Shown here piece by piece: positions 42,697 through 53,645 of a DNA stretch of 64,000 bases (the first letter of the stretch is position 1; every line of letters begins with the position of its first letter). Below the pieces are notes generated by a model. The model made no database searches. It was given only the letters and a program-made list of their open reading frames with translations, and was not told where the DNA came from. Location: the NCBI GenBank assembly GCA_964019165.1, contig OZ025276.1, positions 3,347,840 through 3,411,839 of the forward strand. The letters run 5' to 3'. The translations under genes were made by a program, and so were the position numbers. The stretch is from Mastigias papua. Its lineage: Eukaryota > Cnidaria > Scyphozoa > Rhizostomeae > Mastigiidae.

Positions 42697-43105
42697 CATT
42701 GGATCCTTATCCGTGACTTAGATGCAGAAGATCCAGAAGGATTTAGGCAATTTCATAGAATGATTAGGGAATCTTTTTATGAGTTGCTAGCTGTGGTTTC
42801 TCCATTGGTGTCAAAAAGGGATACACATATGCAATGTCACTAAAGCCATCTGAACGTTTATCAGTAACGCTGTGATTTCTTCCAACAGGTTTGTCCTATT
42901 TCACCTACTTGTCTCTCGAAGTCACTTGGTTTTATAACTTCCGGTTATTCTGTCTAAGAATAAATAGTAGATCATGTTTTCCTGTAGGTGAGACATTCAG
43001 GAGCTTGTCATTTCAGTGCAGGATTGGTGAAAGAACAATTTCGCTAATAGTTGAAGAAACTTGTCAAGTGCTCTGTGTAGCACTGAAAGACAAACATTTG
43101 AAGGT
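42697..43105 (+). pseudogene. Harbinger transposase fragment with a GT-AG intron
   Basis: Exon-like piece: DPEGFRQFHRMIRESFYELL and AVVSPLVSKRDTHM, then a degenerate segment ending SNR, then ETFRSLSFQCRIGERTISLI and VEETCQVLCVALKDKHLK. The two parts join in frame if 42889-42989 (GT...TTTTCCTGTAG) is removed as an intron. This is the N-terminal region of HARBI1/PIF transposases before the DDE core. Only part remains. Confidence 0.7.
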
Positions 43106-44124
43106 TTGTACCTCAAATGTTTATTAATCACAATATGAAATATGTTCCAGTGTGAGATGTACAGGAGTACTGTTGGAAATTACTCAAATTAATAAACACA
43201 ATGTACGAGGTATTTTAGAAAATGTACTGTATTCCTGTGTTCCTTGCTATTTATTGCAGAACTAGGACTTTGACCAAACTGCGAGATGCACTGTATGTTC
43301 TCTTGTCTGACAAATTGTGCCTTTGGTTGCATAGTTGGCAAAGGTCAATAATCATTCGTTAATGTACCATTTTGTGCTTGAAAAGTATTTTGCTTATCTT
43401 ATGCCTTTATAATGCTGAACTCTTCTTCAGCCTGCCTTTTCCTGTTCGTCTTGATGTTAAATTTTGCCCTGTTAGGCCTTGATGTTACATCAACATTGCT
43501 TTCCGTTAACCAAAATGATGGTTCTGTGATACAGCCTTGTATGGAAGTATCAGCATCTTCTTCACTTCTCTTCCTGACGTTACTATCCAATGTTGGTGTT
43601 GAAGATATATCCTACAATATCACTGAAGAATATATATTAAAAATTTCAAAATTTATCAGTTATATTTTGTAGACCCCATGTTCAGTTGTATCAAGGTATG
43701 CCCCTGAAGGTTCATTATTGGTAGCCATAAGGCTAGATTGAAACATTATACAAGTAAGAAAGGAAATGCACAAAAGAAGTGGATATAATGAAGTAACAAA
43801 TAAATAATAAGTGAAATAAGAATCTTTTACTACCTGATTCCAGAGATATCTCTTGATCTTCGATGAAAATCTCATCGGGAAAACCACGCCTGTTCCAGGT
43901 TTACAAATACCACACACTGATCAGTTACACATGAGCTGCACTTCTCATGTTATCCATAGTGACGTAATGAAGATGAGGTAGAAATAATCTTGAGGAAGAA
44001 CGTTTTATGCAACCCCAGGAGCCATCATGCCTGCTTCACTGCCTAGTGGTCTGGGTGTACTATATATTAGTTGATTTAGTAAAAATGTGTAATCCAAGCC
44101 ATTAGAAAGTAGTTTAAGACTTAC
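43106..44124. other. Between Harbinger-like fragments
   Basis: No confident gene. Minus-strand frames at 43399-43590 (KFNIKTNRKRQAEEEF) and 43660-43917 are possible downstream exons of the MADF gene but are not assignable. Confidence 0.35.
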
Positions 44125-44291
44125 CTGACTTTTGCAATTTTTCAGACATTTCTTGATACGCTTTTTCTCTTATGTCACAGTTTTTAAAGTCCGAAGATCA
44201 TACGTCATATAAGCATCGATACTCTGGCCACGTATCTGCGATTTTATCCTCTAAGATAGTCTCATTCACCATTTCATTTTGTTCTGCCATA
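44125..44291 (-). pseudogene. MADF-like first exon with splice donor
   Basis: From ATG 44289-44291: ILEDKIADTWPEYRCLYDV, a TGA, then SSDFKNCDIREKAYQEMSEK and a consensus donor CAG|GTAAGT at the end. This is the first half of a MADF/Myb-type domain, which is the accessory protein of many Harbingers. It is convergent with the transposase fragment at 42697, the same layout as the complete element at 18051-21321. Confidence 0.6.
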
Positions 44292-44509
44292 ATAGTCCAC
44301 TATCTTTGAGTTTGTCTTGCATCAACTCAGGACTTATGTCAAGCTTGCTACTTCAGCATCACCACACACACACGGAGGTGCTAATCATGTGTGACAAACA
44401 TTATCTAACATGTTGAATATCGGCTGTAGGAAGCACTAGAAGCAAAAAAGTAAAAAGTGTGCCGCACACACCTGGAGTTCACTGCGTAGCATGCTAGTTG
44501 TCTGCCAGC

Positions 44510-47500
44510 CAGTGGTGGCTGGTCAATAGGGCACATTGGGCAATGCCCCCCAAGCAAAAGGGCACAAATGAAATGTCTACACAGTAGTATATAGCAATAA
44601 GTGAAGTACCCTAAGGTGTAAAATGATCTACTCGCTGCTATTGTTGATGTTGAGCCTCGATTCAATCAAAAGTGAGAAAGCTTCAAATGAAGATGATGTC
44701 ATTCGCGGAGCAGACTTTATTGTGCCCTTCAAATCAGCCGTTTGACATGTGCAGTAGGAAACATCAAAAGCCATATGCCGCCAGAAATGCCATACGATTG
44801 GCAGAAATCCACGAAAGTGGGGCTACTTCAAATCTGCCCTCCCTGATATAACAACAACAACCATGAGCATCGATGCTTTGCCGACGCAGGGCAACTGGCT
44901 TTGATAGAGGTGTGTTCTATTTGAGTTCACGAGGTATCAGTCAAACTACTTGCTGTCTTTAGAGGTACTAACACAACGTTTGATTCTTTCATACTTACTG
45001 CACTATATAGTTATGAATACTGTCAGGAGTCTTCAAATTCGTCCTTTCAGCCAGTTAACTCTGGAAGAACACTTGGAGGTGAAGCGTCTGGGTCCTGATA
45101 GGCCTGAGGTCTTGACGAAATCAGGGTTATCTTCACGTCGTTTCACGAGAACGTGGTACTCAAAGCACAGTTGGCTTACTGGCTGCAGTCAGTCTGGAGA
45201 AGTATAGTGCTTCCCTTGCCTACTTTTTGGAGATTCTCAACGAGAAAAAGCTTGGACCCAGTCTGGTGTGAACGACTGGAAACATCTTTCTGAGAAGGTC
45301 AAGCGACATGTCAAATGTAGTTCTCATGTTGAGAATTGCTTGAAGCTAGCATTCTTTGGCAAAACAAACATTGCCGAGCAGCTAAGTAAAGCTTATAAGG
45401 AATCCATTATTCAACATAATCTTGAAGTTGAAAAAAATCGCCATATTCTGTCAAGAATTATTGACTGTATTAAATTTTGTGGTACTTTCGACCTAGCATT
45501 AAGGGGTCACAATGAAACTCTTACTTCAGATAACCCAGGTATATTCCTTGGTCTAGTTAACTTTGTAGCTGCTCTTTATTCTGTTTTGAGTAAACACTTA
45601 GAATCAGCAACTGTGTTTAAGGGCACTTCTAAAACTGTCCAGACTGTTGCTGGATATTATGTTCAAGACTTTGCAGAGCATACTTCAGAAAGAGATAGAG
45701 CAAGCTGATTTTGTGGCAGTGATTGCAGATGATACAACTGATGTATCAAATCACTTGCAAAATGTTGTTGTCTTTAGGTATATTATGTCTGGCAAGGTTG
45801 TTGAGAGGCTCTGGTCATTCTGTGACTTACCACAAGGTAATGCTGAAACTATATCTATTAATGTAATCAGCTGCTTGAATAGTAGTCTCCCTGGTGTCCA
45901 TGACAAGCAAAAACGTGTTGCCCACTGTTATGATAGTGCATCAGTAATGAGTGGCCAGCATAGATGTGGTCAGAGCATAGTAAAGGAAGCATACTCCAAT
46001 GCTCATTATGTTCATTGCTATGCCCACCAACGTACTCTTGTTCTGCAACAGGCTACTTCACAAATTGATAGTGTACGAGTATTTTTGCACATCTAAATGC
46101 ATTTTCTGTTTTCTTCTCTCACTCTACAAAGAGGGTATCATGCCTTGATGCTACTGTTGCCATGAGAAGTCCTAGATCTGTGCAGACCAGGTGGAATTTT
46201 GAAAGTAGAATTGTTTCTACTGTCTTTGAGCATAAGGATGACTTGAAAGAGTGCTTTAAGCTGATAAAAAATACCTGGAAGAAGGACACAGCTAGTGTTC
46301 GTGATGCAACTTCTCCTTCGGCTTGAGGACAGAAGCTTTATGATCTATCTGAGATTTTTCCACCAGTTGATCCCACATGTAGATATTCTCTATGCCCAGC
46401 TGCAAAAGCGCCAAATCAGCTCTACCTTCATTCAGACATGCTTAAGAAATTTTGTGTTGTCAGTTCACAATGTTAAGGAAAAAATCCCAGATATCTTTCA
46501 CAATAACTCCTGTGCTGTAAATGAGGAGCCTCTTGCAAAAAGGCCTAGGTGTGAATGCTTTGATGAGGAAATGTCAATGGTAGTGAAGGAAGTGTGTGAT
46601 ATTGTAATATCACATTGCAGTTCTAGGTTTGAAGTTACTGGACATCTTGTTGCAGCCACTCTTTTTGAGAGTAGTTCATTTCCAAAGTTTGAGCAATGCT
46701 TCCTAACCAAGGCTGTAGACAGTTCTGCAATATCATTTTCTTTTCTTGATGACACCAAGCTACATTCTGAGCTCTCTGTAATATATAGCAGACCAGAATG
46801 TAGGCAGTGCTGTGGAGCAGTTCCATTACTTCAACTTCTTGTTGAAAGTAACCTAGCTGAAACTTTCTCTGAAACTGTACTTTTGTTGAAAGCCATTATT
46901 ACAGTTCCAATGACATCCTGTGAAGCAGAGTGGTGTTTCTCAACTCTAAAGAGAGTGAACACTTTCTTGAGAAACACAATGTCTGAGGACAGGCTCAATG
47001 CTTTGGCTATGCTTTCCATAGAAAAGAACCTTATAAGAGACTCAATTGACTTCAATCAAAATGTGATTGATATGTTTGCCCAGCTCAAGAATAGAAGAGC
47101 TAAATTTCTTTTTTAAGTAGCTTAGGAGCCTATATATCACTTAAAAATTACAAATCATTGCACTATACTTGATAGTTTCTCCTTCTGCATGCAATATCTA
47201 TATTTTCTATAAATTTTTAGGACAAGAAATATATCATTTTAGACAATTCATATTATTTACTATCCATGGAATGACTACTTTCAGGTAAAAAAACAGTGTG
47301 GCATGAAGCATTGTAACTGAATTGGTTATTTCTCTAAATAGCAGAAAAGACAATACAGACCTTTGACAGCTGTGATTCTCAATGCAGAATTAAACAATAA
47401 AATATGTTATTTTAAAGATATAGCTATTATCATTTTTATGATTCTTCTACTCTCTGGAGGTAAGGCTATCTAATGTCAACTTTTAAGGCGTGGCTCCCAC

Positions 47501-47570
47501 AATTTTACTTAACCACACCCAAGTGTCCACAGCCTTGCCTCCCCAACAAAAATCCCACCAGCTGCCACTG
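44510..47570 (+). mobile_element. hAT transposon with 8-bp TSD CTGCCAGC
   Basis: Left end CAGTGGTGGCTGGT (44510) versus reverse complement of the right end CAGTGGCAGCTGGT (to 47570), 12 of 14. The 8-bp target duplication CTGCCAGC is perfect at 44502-44509 and 47571-47578. It encloses one decayed plus-strand transposase gene. Confidence 0.93.
44950..47116 (+). pseudogene. hAT transposase (ZMYM/DUF4371 type)
   Basis: N-terminal TTF-like zinc region near 45.1-45.3 kb (WYSKHSWLTGCSQSGEV, CFPCLLF); DUF4371 start HILSRIIDCIKFCGTFDLAL-RGH; catalytic part with VAVIADDTTDVSNHLQNVVV and AHCYDSASVMSGQHRCGQSI; CDATVAMRSPRSVQTRWNFE; and the C-terminal dimerisation block SCEAEWCFSTLKRVNTFLRN to 47116. Broken by frame changes near 45690, 46090 and 46320 and stops. 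All conserved blocks are in one direction and order. Confidence 0.88.
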
Positions 47571-47579
47571 CTGCCAGCC

Positions 47580-48760
47580 TGCTCAGCAGCATCTCATAGT
47601 GTGCAGCTGGCTTTAGATTATGAAATAAACAGTCTCTATTGTCATAAGTGTGTTGTACACCAGAAAGATGACAAGTCATGTGAGGAATACAAAATGTGGT
47701 GTGAAGGCATTCTGCAACATAAACCACACAAGCTAATGTGATCATATGGAATCTGAAGGAGCAGTCAACATATTTTACGATCACTTGTAACGTACAGGCT
47801 CTATTATACAACATTTGTTGGTGATGGGGACAGTAGCATATATGGGGATGTAAACAAAGCTTGCTATGATAGGTATAGGAATGATTATACAGTGATAAAA
47901 GAATAATGTGTTGGTTATGTACAGAAAAGACTGGAAAATGCTCTAAGAGAATATAAATGCTAAAACAAAGGGGAACAGCTATGTGACAGGAAAGGCATCA
48001 GTGGGAAAAACCCATTGACTGATTAGATCTGTGACAAGATGCAAAACCATTATGGATCAGCAATTAGAAATAACTCACATGATAAGGATGGAATGTAAAG
48101 AGCTATTTGGACACTTCTTAAGTACATGATCAGACCTGATGGGGAATCACTTGAGCAGCAGCACAACTACTGCCCTCAGACAAGAGATACCTGGTGCAAC
48201 CTTTGGAGAGAAGGTGCAGAGTAACATGATGATAAATGCTTGCAAAGTGCCGTCCAAAAAGAACTAAAGCCACTTATTGTACGTTTATCTAAAGATCAGC
48301 TTCTTGAGAGATGCTTATTGAGACTCACTCAGAATCAGAATGAAGCTCGTAATGGAATTCTGTGGTCCAAGTGCTCAAAAGCAATATTTTGTGGGAGAAG
48401 AAAGTAGACATTGCTGTATGTGACACCATGTCTGTTTTAAATTCTGGTGCAGCAGACAAAGCAGTGATCTTGAAAAGGATTGGTATGGATCCAGGGTACA
48501 ATGTTGTTTTGTTTAAAGAAGCAAGATGACCTGAGATTACAACAGCAGACAAGAAGAGTTCAGTATCACATCACCAGCACAGGAGAATGACAGGAGAAGA
48601 CAAAAAATCCAAGGGAGAAAAAGAGCAAATCATATATAAATCACATGCATTCGGTTTACCACGAAGGGACAAATCTTTGAGGGAGAAGGCAAAGACAAAG
48701 AAAATAAAAAGTCTATACAATTCAGAACATAGGGATAACATTCTCAAGAGCAAAGAGATA
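47580..48760 (+). pseudogene. Mutator-like transposase remnant
   Basis: Plus-strand blocks: LALDYEINSLYCHKCVVHQK, CEEYKMWCEGILQHKPH, FVGDGDSSIYGDVNKACYD, CVGYVQKRLENALREYK, ICDKMQNHYGSAIRNNSHD, TRDTWCNLW, LTQNQNEARNGILWSKCSKA, then a Lys-rich tail. These match the order of the animal Mutator-like transposase domain (GDGDSK, C(I/V)GHVQKRMG, YGLAIR, QNQNE). The D in VGDGDS and others are intact, but stops are frequent. The hAT at 44510 is immediately upstream. Confidence 0.75.
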
Positions 48761-48779
48761 AATTCCCATGGATGACAAA

Positions 48780-49440
48780 ATAACAGTCAGTGAGTGTTGT
48801 AGAGCCAGGAATCACATTTGCAGGTGATACTGATACAAGCACTATTACCTTGTTTAAGTAAGGCTGGTAGTTTGAGCATACATATTTACCTCATGGAAGA
48901 AGAACTCATACTTGCATCTTACAAACTGTTGGCATTAATAATTGAGCCGAACAATAAGAGCGTTTCATGATTGCTTTACAGTAGTTATAGATAGATTTTC
49001 TTCTTAGGTAACTGTTGTAAGATCTAGTTACCATTTTCTGCAATATATTATGGCAGGTGCTTTGCTAGATACATTGCTCAATTTTCAGATGAGTTTTTCT
49101 CAAAATGTCATTTTCGGGTTGTGACCTCACTGCTCAGCTAATATTTTGAGAACCATATGATAAATATTGGTGAAAATGTACATATTAGCATAGTGTTTCA
49201 TGCTCTGTGCACTGAATGTACCAGATTTTTTGTATTATGAAATGTAAATTTACATGTATTTATCCACTGGAAAAGACAGATCCAATTTTTATTACATTCA
49301 GTGCACTCTTCATGTCTCATATAAGCATGCATATGACACCAATTTGTTGCTAATTATCCATATCTGTAATAACACTCTGAAAAGAAAACAAAGTGAAAAC
49401 ATGTATCGACATTACCCCCATCTAGATTTGATATTTTGAA
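48780..49440. other. Intergenic, nothing recognised
   Basis: No supported gene. Confidence 0.4.
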
Positions 49441-49735
49441 ATTGTCTTCTTCAGATTCTTTCTGATTATTGTGAAGTATGCACAATGCATGCACTTGGGG
49501 TTCTCCATGTGATCAGTGTAATCACATGGCTGTCACATGCATACTGAGCATGGACTTGGCCCAGTCTTTTAGTACTATATTTACTAGAGTTATCCACGAT
49601 TAGTTCAGAGAATTAGAAATAGAGTAGAGAAGGAGATTGGAGATAAGAGATTTATGGAAATGATTTATATAACAATAGTATTGCTTACTCTTGAGTTTCT
49701 CTGATAAACTCATCGCCCACCCAAGACACAATATC

Positions 49736-49753
49736 TGGCACCCAACGTGGGGC
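49736..49753 (+). promoter_or_regulatory. Primer binding site, tRNA-Lys-like
   Basis: TGGCACCCAACGTGGGGC differs at one base from the sequence complementary to the 3' end of tRNA-Lys(1,2). It lies 50 bases before a Gag-like frame, so an LTR should end just before it. The upstream LTR limits cannot be fixed because no second copy is present. Confidence 0.75.
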
Positions 49754-49785
49754 TGGGCTGTTGTAGTATATAGTGAAAGAAGTGC

Positions 49786-50360
49786 TTGAAGAAAATGTCT
49801 CTGGAAGAGAATGGAAATTCGCCTTGGGAAAGGCTAAAGGCATTGCATGTTGGAAATCATTCTGTAGTAACGAAGCTTGAGAAAGAAGCTGCTGCAATCA
49901 TCATTGATGGATGTGAGAAAACTGAGTCCACTGATATAGCTGACGTTAATGCTCATCTCACTTCTATTACAGCTACATTGCGTGAGAAACTCCATTATCT
50001 ACAGGAGTTGGATGTGAGATTATTACAGAAGTGCTCTCTTGAGGGGCTTGAAAAGGAGATCGAGGAAGCGACCTGCTGGGAGGCAAGAGTATACGAAGTT
50101 CTAAGTTGAATTGATGAATTCGCAAAGGGGAACTATTCACGGCCAAGGCCAAGTGTGCCAGCTATGACAGTTTCTGATAGTATTGATGGTGATGTGAGTA
50201 GTGTCGCATCTTTGCCTGCAAGGGTAGGCACACGAGATCACGTTATTCAGTCACCTGGATCACAGAGTGGTATTCCTTCGTCTCCACCTAGGATCAGTAC
50301 ATAAGAGTTGAGTGGACTGCATGTAACTGGTGTAAAGCTACCAACGAAAAAACTTTTGTA
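49786..50360 (+). pseudogene. LTR-element Gag N-terminal fragment
   Basis: Coiled-coil sequence VTKLEKEAAAIIIDGCEKTE, LREKLHYLQELDVRLLQKC and LEKEIEEATCWEARVYEVL, then a TGA at 50107-50109 and a Ser/Pro-rich linker ending KLPTKKL. This resembles the N-terminus of BEL/Pao-type Gag (compare 53646-54008: LLKERQKLLRHFDDEILDLL, EEIQNEMFDCEETEVQIL). Truncated where P-element sequence begins. Confidence 0.6.
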
Positions 50361-50439
50361 AAAGCCCAGGTCAGTCTTACTGCTAGTAAACCAATGGACC
50401 AGAGATATATTACAACTTCAAAACCTGGGCTCTCACCTT

Positions 50440-51500
50440 ATACCACATAAGTGGGAGAGGATATAGATTTTTGGCTTACCTCTTTCAGTTGCCTTCTAAA
50501 AGAACAGTAACAAGAAGTGTTTCAAAATTTGCTTCCAATGCTGGATTCAATGAGACATCCTTCTTTGTAATTAAAAATATAGTTGAAGCTTTGTCCCATA
50601 GTGAGAAACTGTGTGTTCTAATGGTGGATAAAAGTTCTCTAAAGAGCAGCCTATACCATGATGCTGCTAGAGATCACCTTGTTGGTTTGGAAGATTGTGC
50701 TGACAGCACCTGTTCTGGTATGCTAGCAAAGTCAGCATTAGTTTTAATGGTTTGTTACATTGCTCATAACTGGAAACAGCCTGTGGCTTACTATCTAGTC
50801 AGTGAATCTTGTTCCTTCAACTAGACTCAGAAGCAGTGTTAGTGGTGCACTCTTCAATCCTGAAGCCATAGGTTTAAATGTTGTTGCTCTTATCAGTGAC
50901 CAAGGATCTACTTTCACACAATTTGTTAATGACCTTGGTGTCACTGCAGACAAGCCACACTTTGAGATGAGTAAACAGTGCTTCACAAACTTGGATCCTC
51001 TACAGCTCCCGAAGAATGCTAGAAATAATGTAATAAAGTATGATTTGGGAAGTTATGACAAAATTGTAACATGGGCATATAAAGACAACTTGTATGAAAA
51101 GAAGCAGAGTCTTCCAATAAGAACAGCCCAAAACTTACTGAGATGCACGTCAATGGAAATGGCTTTCAAAAGATGAAGGTCACACTTGCTTCCCAGGTTT
51201 TCAGCATTCTGTAGCTGCTGGCATGTTCACCATGTAGCCTTGGGTGGTTTGCATGTACGTGCTGCAGCAGCAGCAGAATGTATTGAAATAGTAGATAAAA
51301 TCTTTGATTACTGCAATTCTCAGTCCTTCAGGGATACAAACGTCTGCAGAGGACTACTTTCAAGTAGCACTTTGAATGTGAAGAAATGAGAGAAGGCATA
51401 ACTGTATTTGCCTCACTCAAAGTGTGTAATAAGAAGACTGGGGAAGACACAACCAGTAATTTTAAATGTTTCAAGGGGTGGTCTCTAACCCTAATATCAG
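50440..51500 (+). pseudogene. P-element/THAP9-like transposase fragment
   Basis: Reads LFQLPSKRTVTRSVSKFA, CVLMVDKSSLKSSLYHDAA (first Asp), VGLEDCADS, ALVLMVCYIAHNWKQPVAYY, then after a frame change NVVALISDQGSTFTQFVNDLG (second Asp region), KNARNNVIKYDLG, KRSHLLP/SVAAGMF-like and ALGGLHV-like blocks. This is the RNase H-like core of P-element transposases. Frame changes near 50820 and 51180 and the lack of the THAP domain show it is a dead fragment. Confidence 0.82.
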
Positions 51501-51569
51501 TAGTGTCTTTGTGGGCCATTATCTTATCTTATCTCCTATCTTGCTACAAGGAGGATAAACCAAAATAAG

Positions 51570-52200
51570 GCAACAAGGTGGCAATGCAGATAATCCAACG
51601 TGACAATAACAAGACACTATATTCCCGGTCCATCTCTAAGTAGCCTTTTTTAACTCTCTCTTTTCCTCAGTCCTTTGTTTGTTCTTACCCCCTGGGGATT
51701 ATTATACGCTACATATTTCAACCCTCTCCTGCTGCTCTAGAAGAAAATCTTGAGGTGTATAAGCTTCCAACAGGTCTCTGCTCCATCTGTACAAATCTTT
51801 CATTCATTAAAGATAGGCTAGAAGACTAGTACATTCAACTATTGTGACTTTTGTGTACAAAGCTATCAGCAAAGTATCTCCTAGTTCCTTTCATAACTAC
51901 TTTACTTCTAACTCCTCTGTTCATAAGATTGAAACTTGTTAAGCTACCAGAGGTCTTCAAATCCTTAAAAAACACAACTCTCTATGGTCTTCAAACAATC
52001 AAGTACTTTAGTTGAAACCTTTGGAATACTCTTCTCTTATTCAGTCGTGTTCCTAGCACTGTTCTATAATTCTATTATTTCTGTCTAAACTGAAAACCTA
52101 CTTTATGGACTCATACTTATGTTAAGGGACTTATGTTCAGTGTCAAAGTCCTCCATACTATCATTTAGGTACATCTGGTTGTTTGCTCTGTCCTGGGTAT
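51570..52200. other. Intergenic, nothing recognised
   Basis: No supported gene; CT-rich on the plus strand. Confidence 0.4.
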
Positions 52201-52482
52201 GACATTACACTGCATCCCTGGGGCTCCCTTTAGCAAGGTGTCAGCACCCCAGAAGCTCCTTGTACCAGGGTAACGGTGAAGCTGCTGGAAGCAGGGCAGT
52301 GGATGCCTGTCATTGGGTCAGATAGTACAACCACTATTTGCCTCATTGTGGTACTTATGTCTGGCAGAGGTGCAGTTTAATCTGTTCAATGGCAGGGGTA
52401 ATTTCTCCTAGTTAGCTGGAGACTGCGAGTTGAGAAGGAGCCTGGGGTCTCCACTTGACTTACCTTTACCCCCGACAACCCT

Positions 52483-53030
52483 TTGCACACATATATGGAA
52501 TTTGATACAAATGGAAATTCATACCACATCGTCTGTCGCATGGGTCAACAAGGGGCGCGTTGCTCAGTGGGTGACCATGCTGACAACGAAAAGTATGCTA
52601 CTGGAAGACAGCATCTACAATTGAGAAACAAAGCAAGTATTGGGACTTGGAATGTCAGAAAACTTAAAGAACTTGGAAAACTAAACTCCATTTGCAATGA
52701 GATGAGTAGGCTTGGGCTTCAAATACTTGGAATTTCAGAAACAAATTGGAATGGAAAAGGAAGTTTCAAGACTGGTGAGAACCAGATGGTTATCTTTTCT
52801 GGAAAAGAAGACAGTTACAGTCATGGAGTAACAGTTATTCTAGATACAGATTCAAGCAGAGCTCTTATAGGATACAGCCCTGTCAGTGACAGAATTTTAA
52901 AAGTTAGAATACATGCAAAGCCTTTTAACATCTCAATTGTGCAATGCTATGCTCTGACTATTAATGCAAATGATGAGGAAATGGAAAGCTTCTATGATAG
53001 CCTACAAAAGACTCTAAACACTATCCCTAA
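52483..53030 (+). pseudogene. LINE-3 APE endonuclease, first part
   Basis: SIGTWNVRKLKELGKL (Asn), ILGISETNWNGKG (Glu), HGVTVILDTDSSRALIGYSP and ILKVRIHAKPFNISIVQCYA, cut after FYDSLQKTLNTIP by the BEL insertion. The style (GTWNVRxL, SExxWxGxG) is that of RTE/CFDP2-like endonucleases. Confidence 0.85.
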
Positions 53031-53540
53031 TCTATTTTCTTTAATTACTTGTGAATGTTATTGTTTATTGAGTTGCATTGTTTATTGATTGATTGGATTC
53101 GAATGAAGTACATACATTGGTTTGATTGGATGAAATTGTCAAAGCGAATGGAGAAGCAAATTGAGATGCAAGAGGCAAACCGAATCAAGAATTGTAACTC
53201 TGGCGAATTGGAACTCTAAAGAAATTTAACTCTGAAGTATTGGAACTCTACATATGAAACTTACGAGGTGATAACGTTCATTTTTTGAATTATCTGGTCG
53301 GAGTTATAGAATCCTTGCGGCGCAAGTCAAGAAGTGATGGGAAGAACTTGCAATCACCATTGTTTTTTATATATTTTCATTTAGTTTATCGGATTATTTT
53401 ATACATACAGTCCTCTTATCTTATATGAATTAGGTTCTTTGGTATTATTTGAACCCTTTTGGGGTAATTCTATTCCGTCAACCAGATGGGCGTGTCTAGT
53501 CCTCTGGCCTGACTTGGAATCTAAGGCGGAAAAACGCACA
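53031..53540 (+). repeat. BEL 5' LTR (lacks first 31 bp)
   Basis: Begins TCTATTTTCTTTAATT, corresponding to position 32 of the 3' LTR; ends ...AAAAACGCACA, followed by a putative PBS TGGTCGACACCTGTAGCC (53541-53558). Confidence 0.9.
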
Positions 53541-53645
53541 TGGTCGACACCTGTAGCCGGATTTATGCATAGATTTTACTACATCTTCTTGGTTAGTTTT
53601 GCCTTAGCATTAGGATTACCTTCTTGATATATTTTTCTATCTCAT

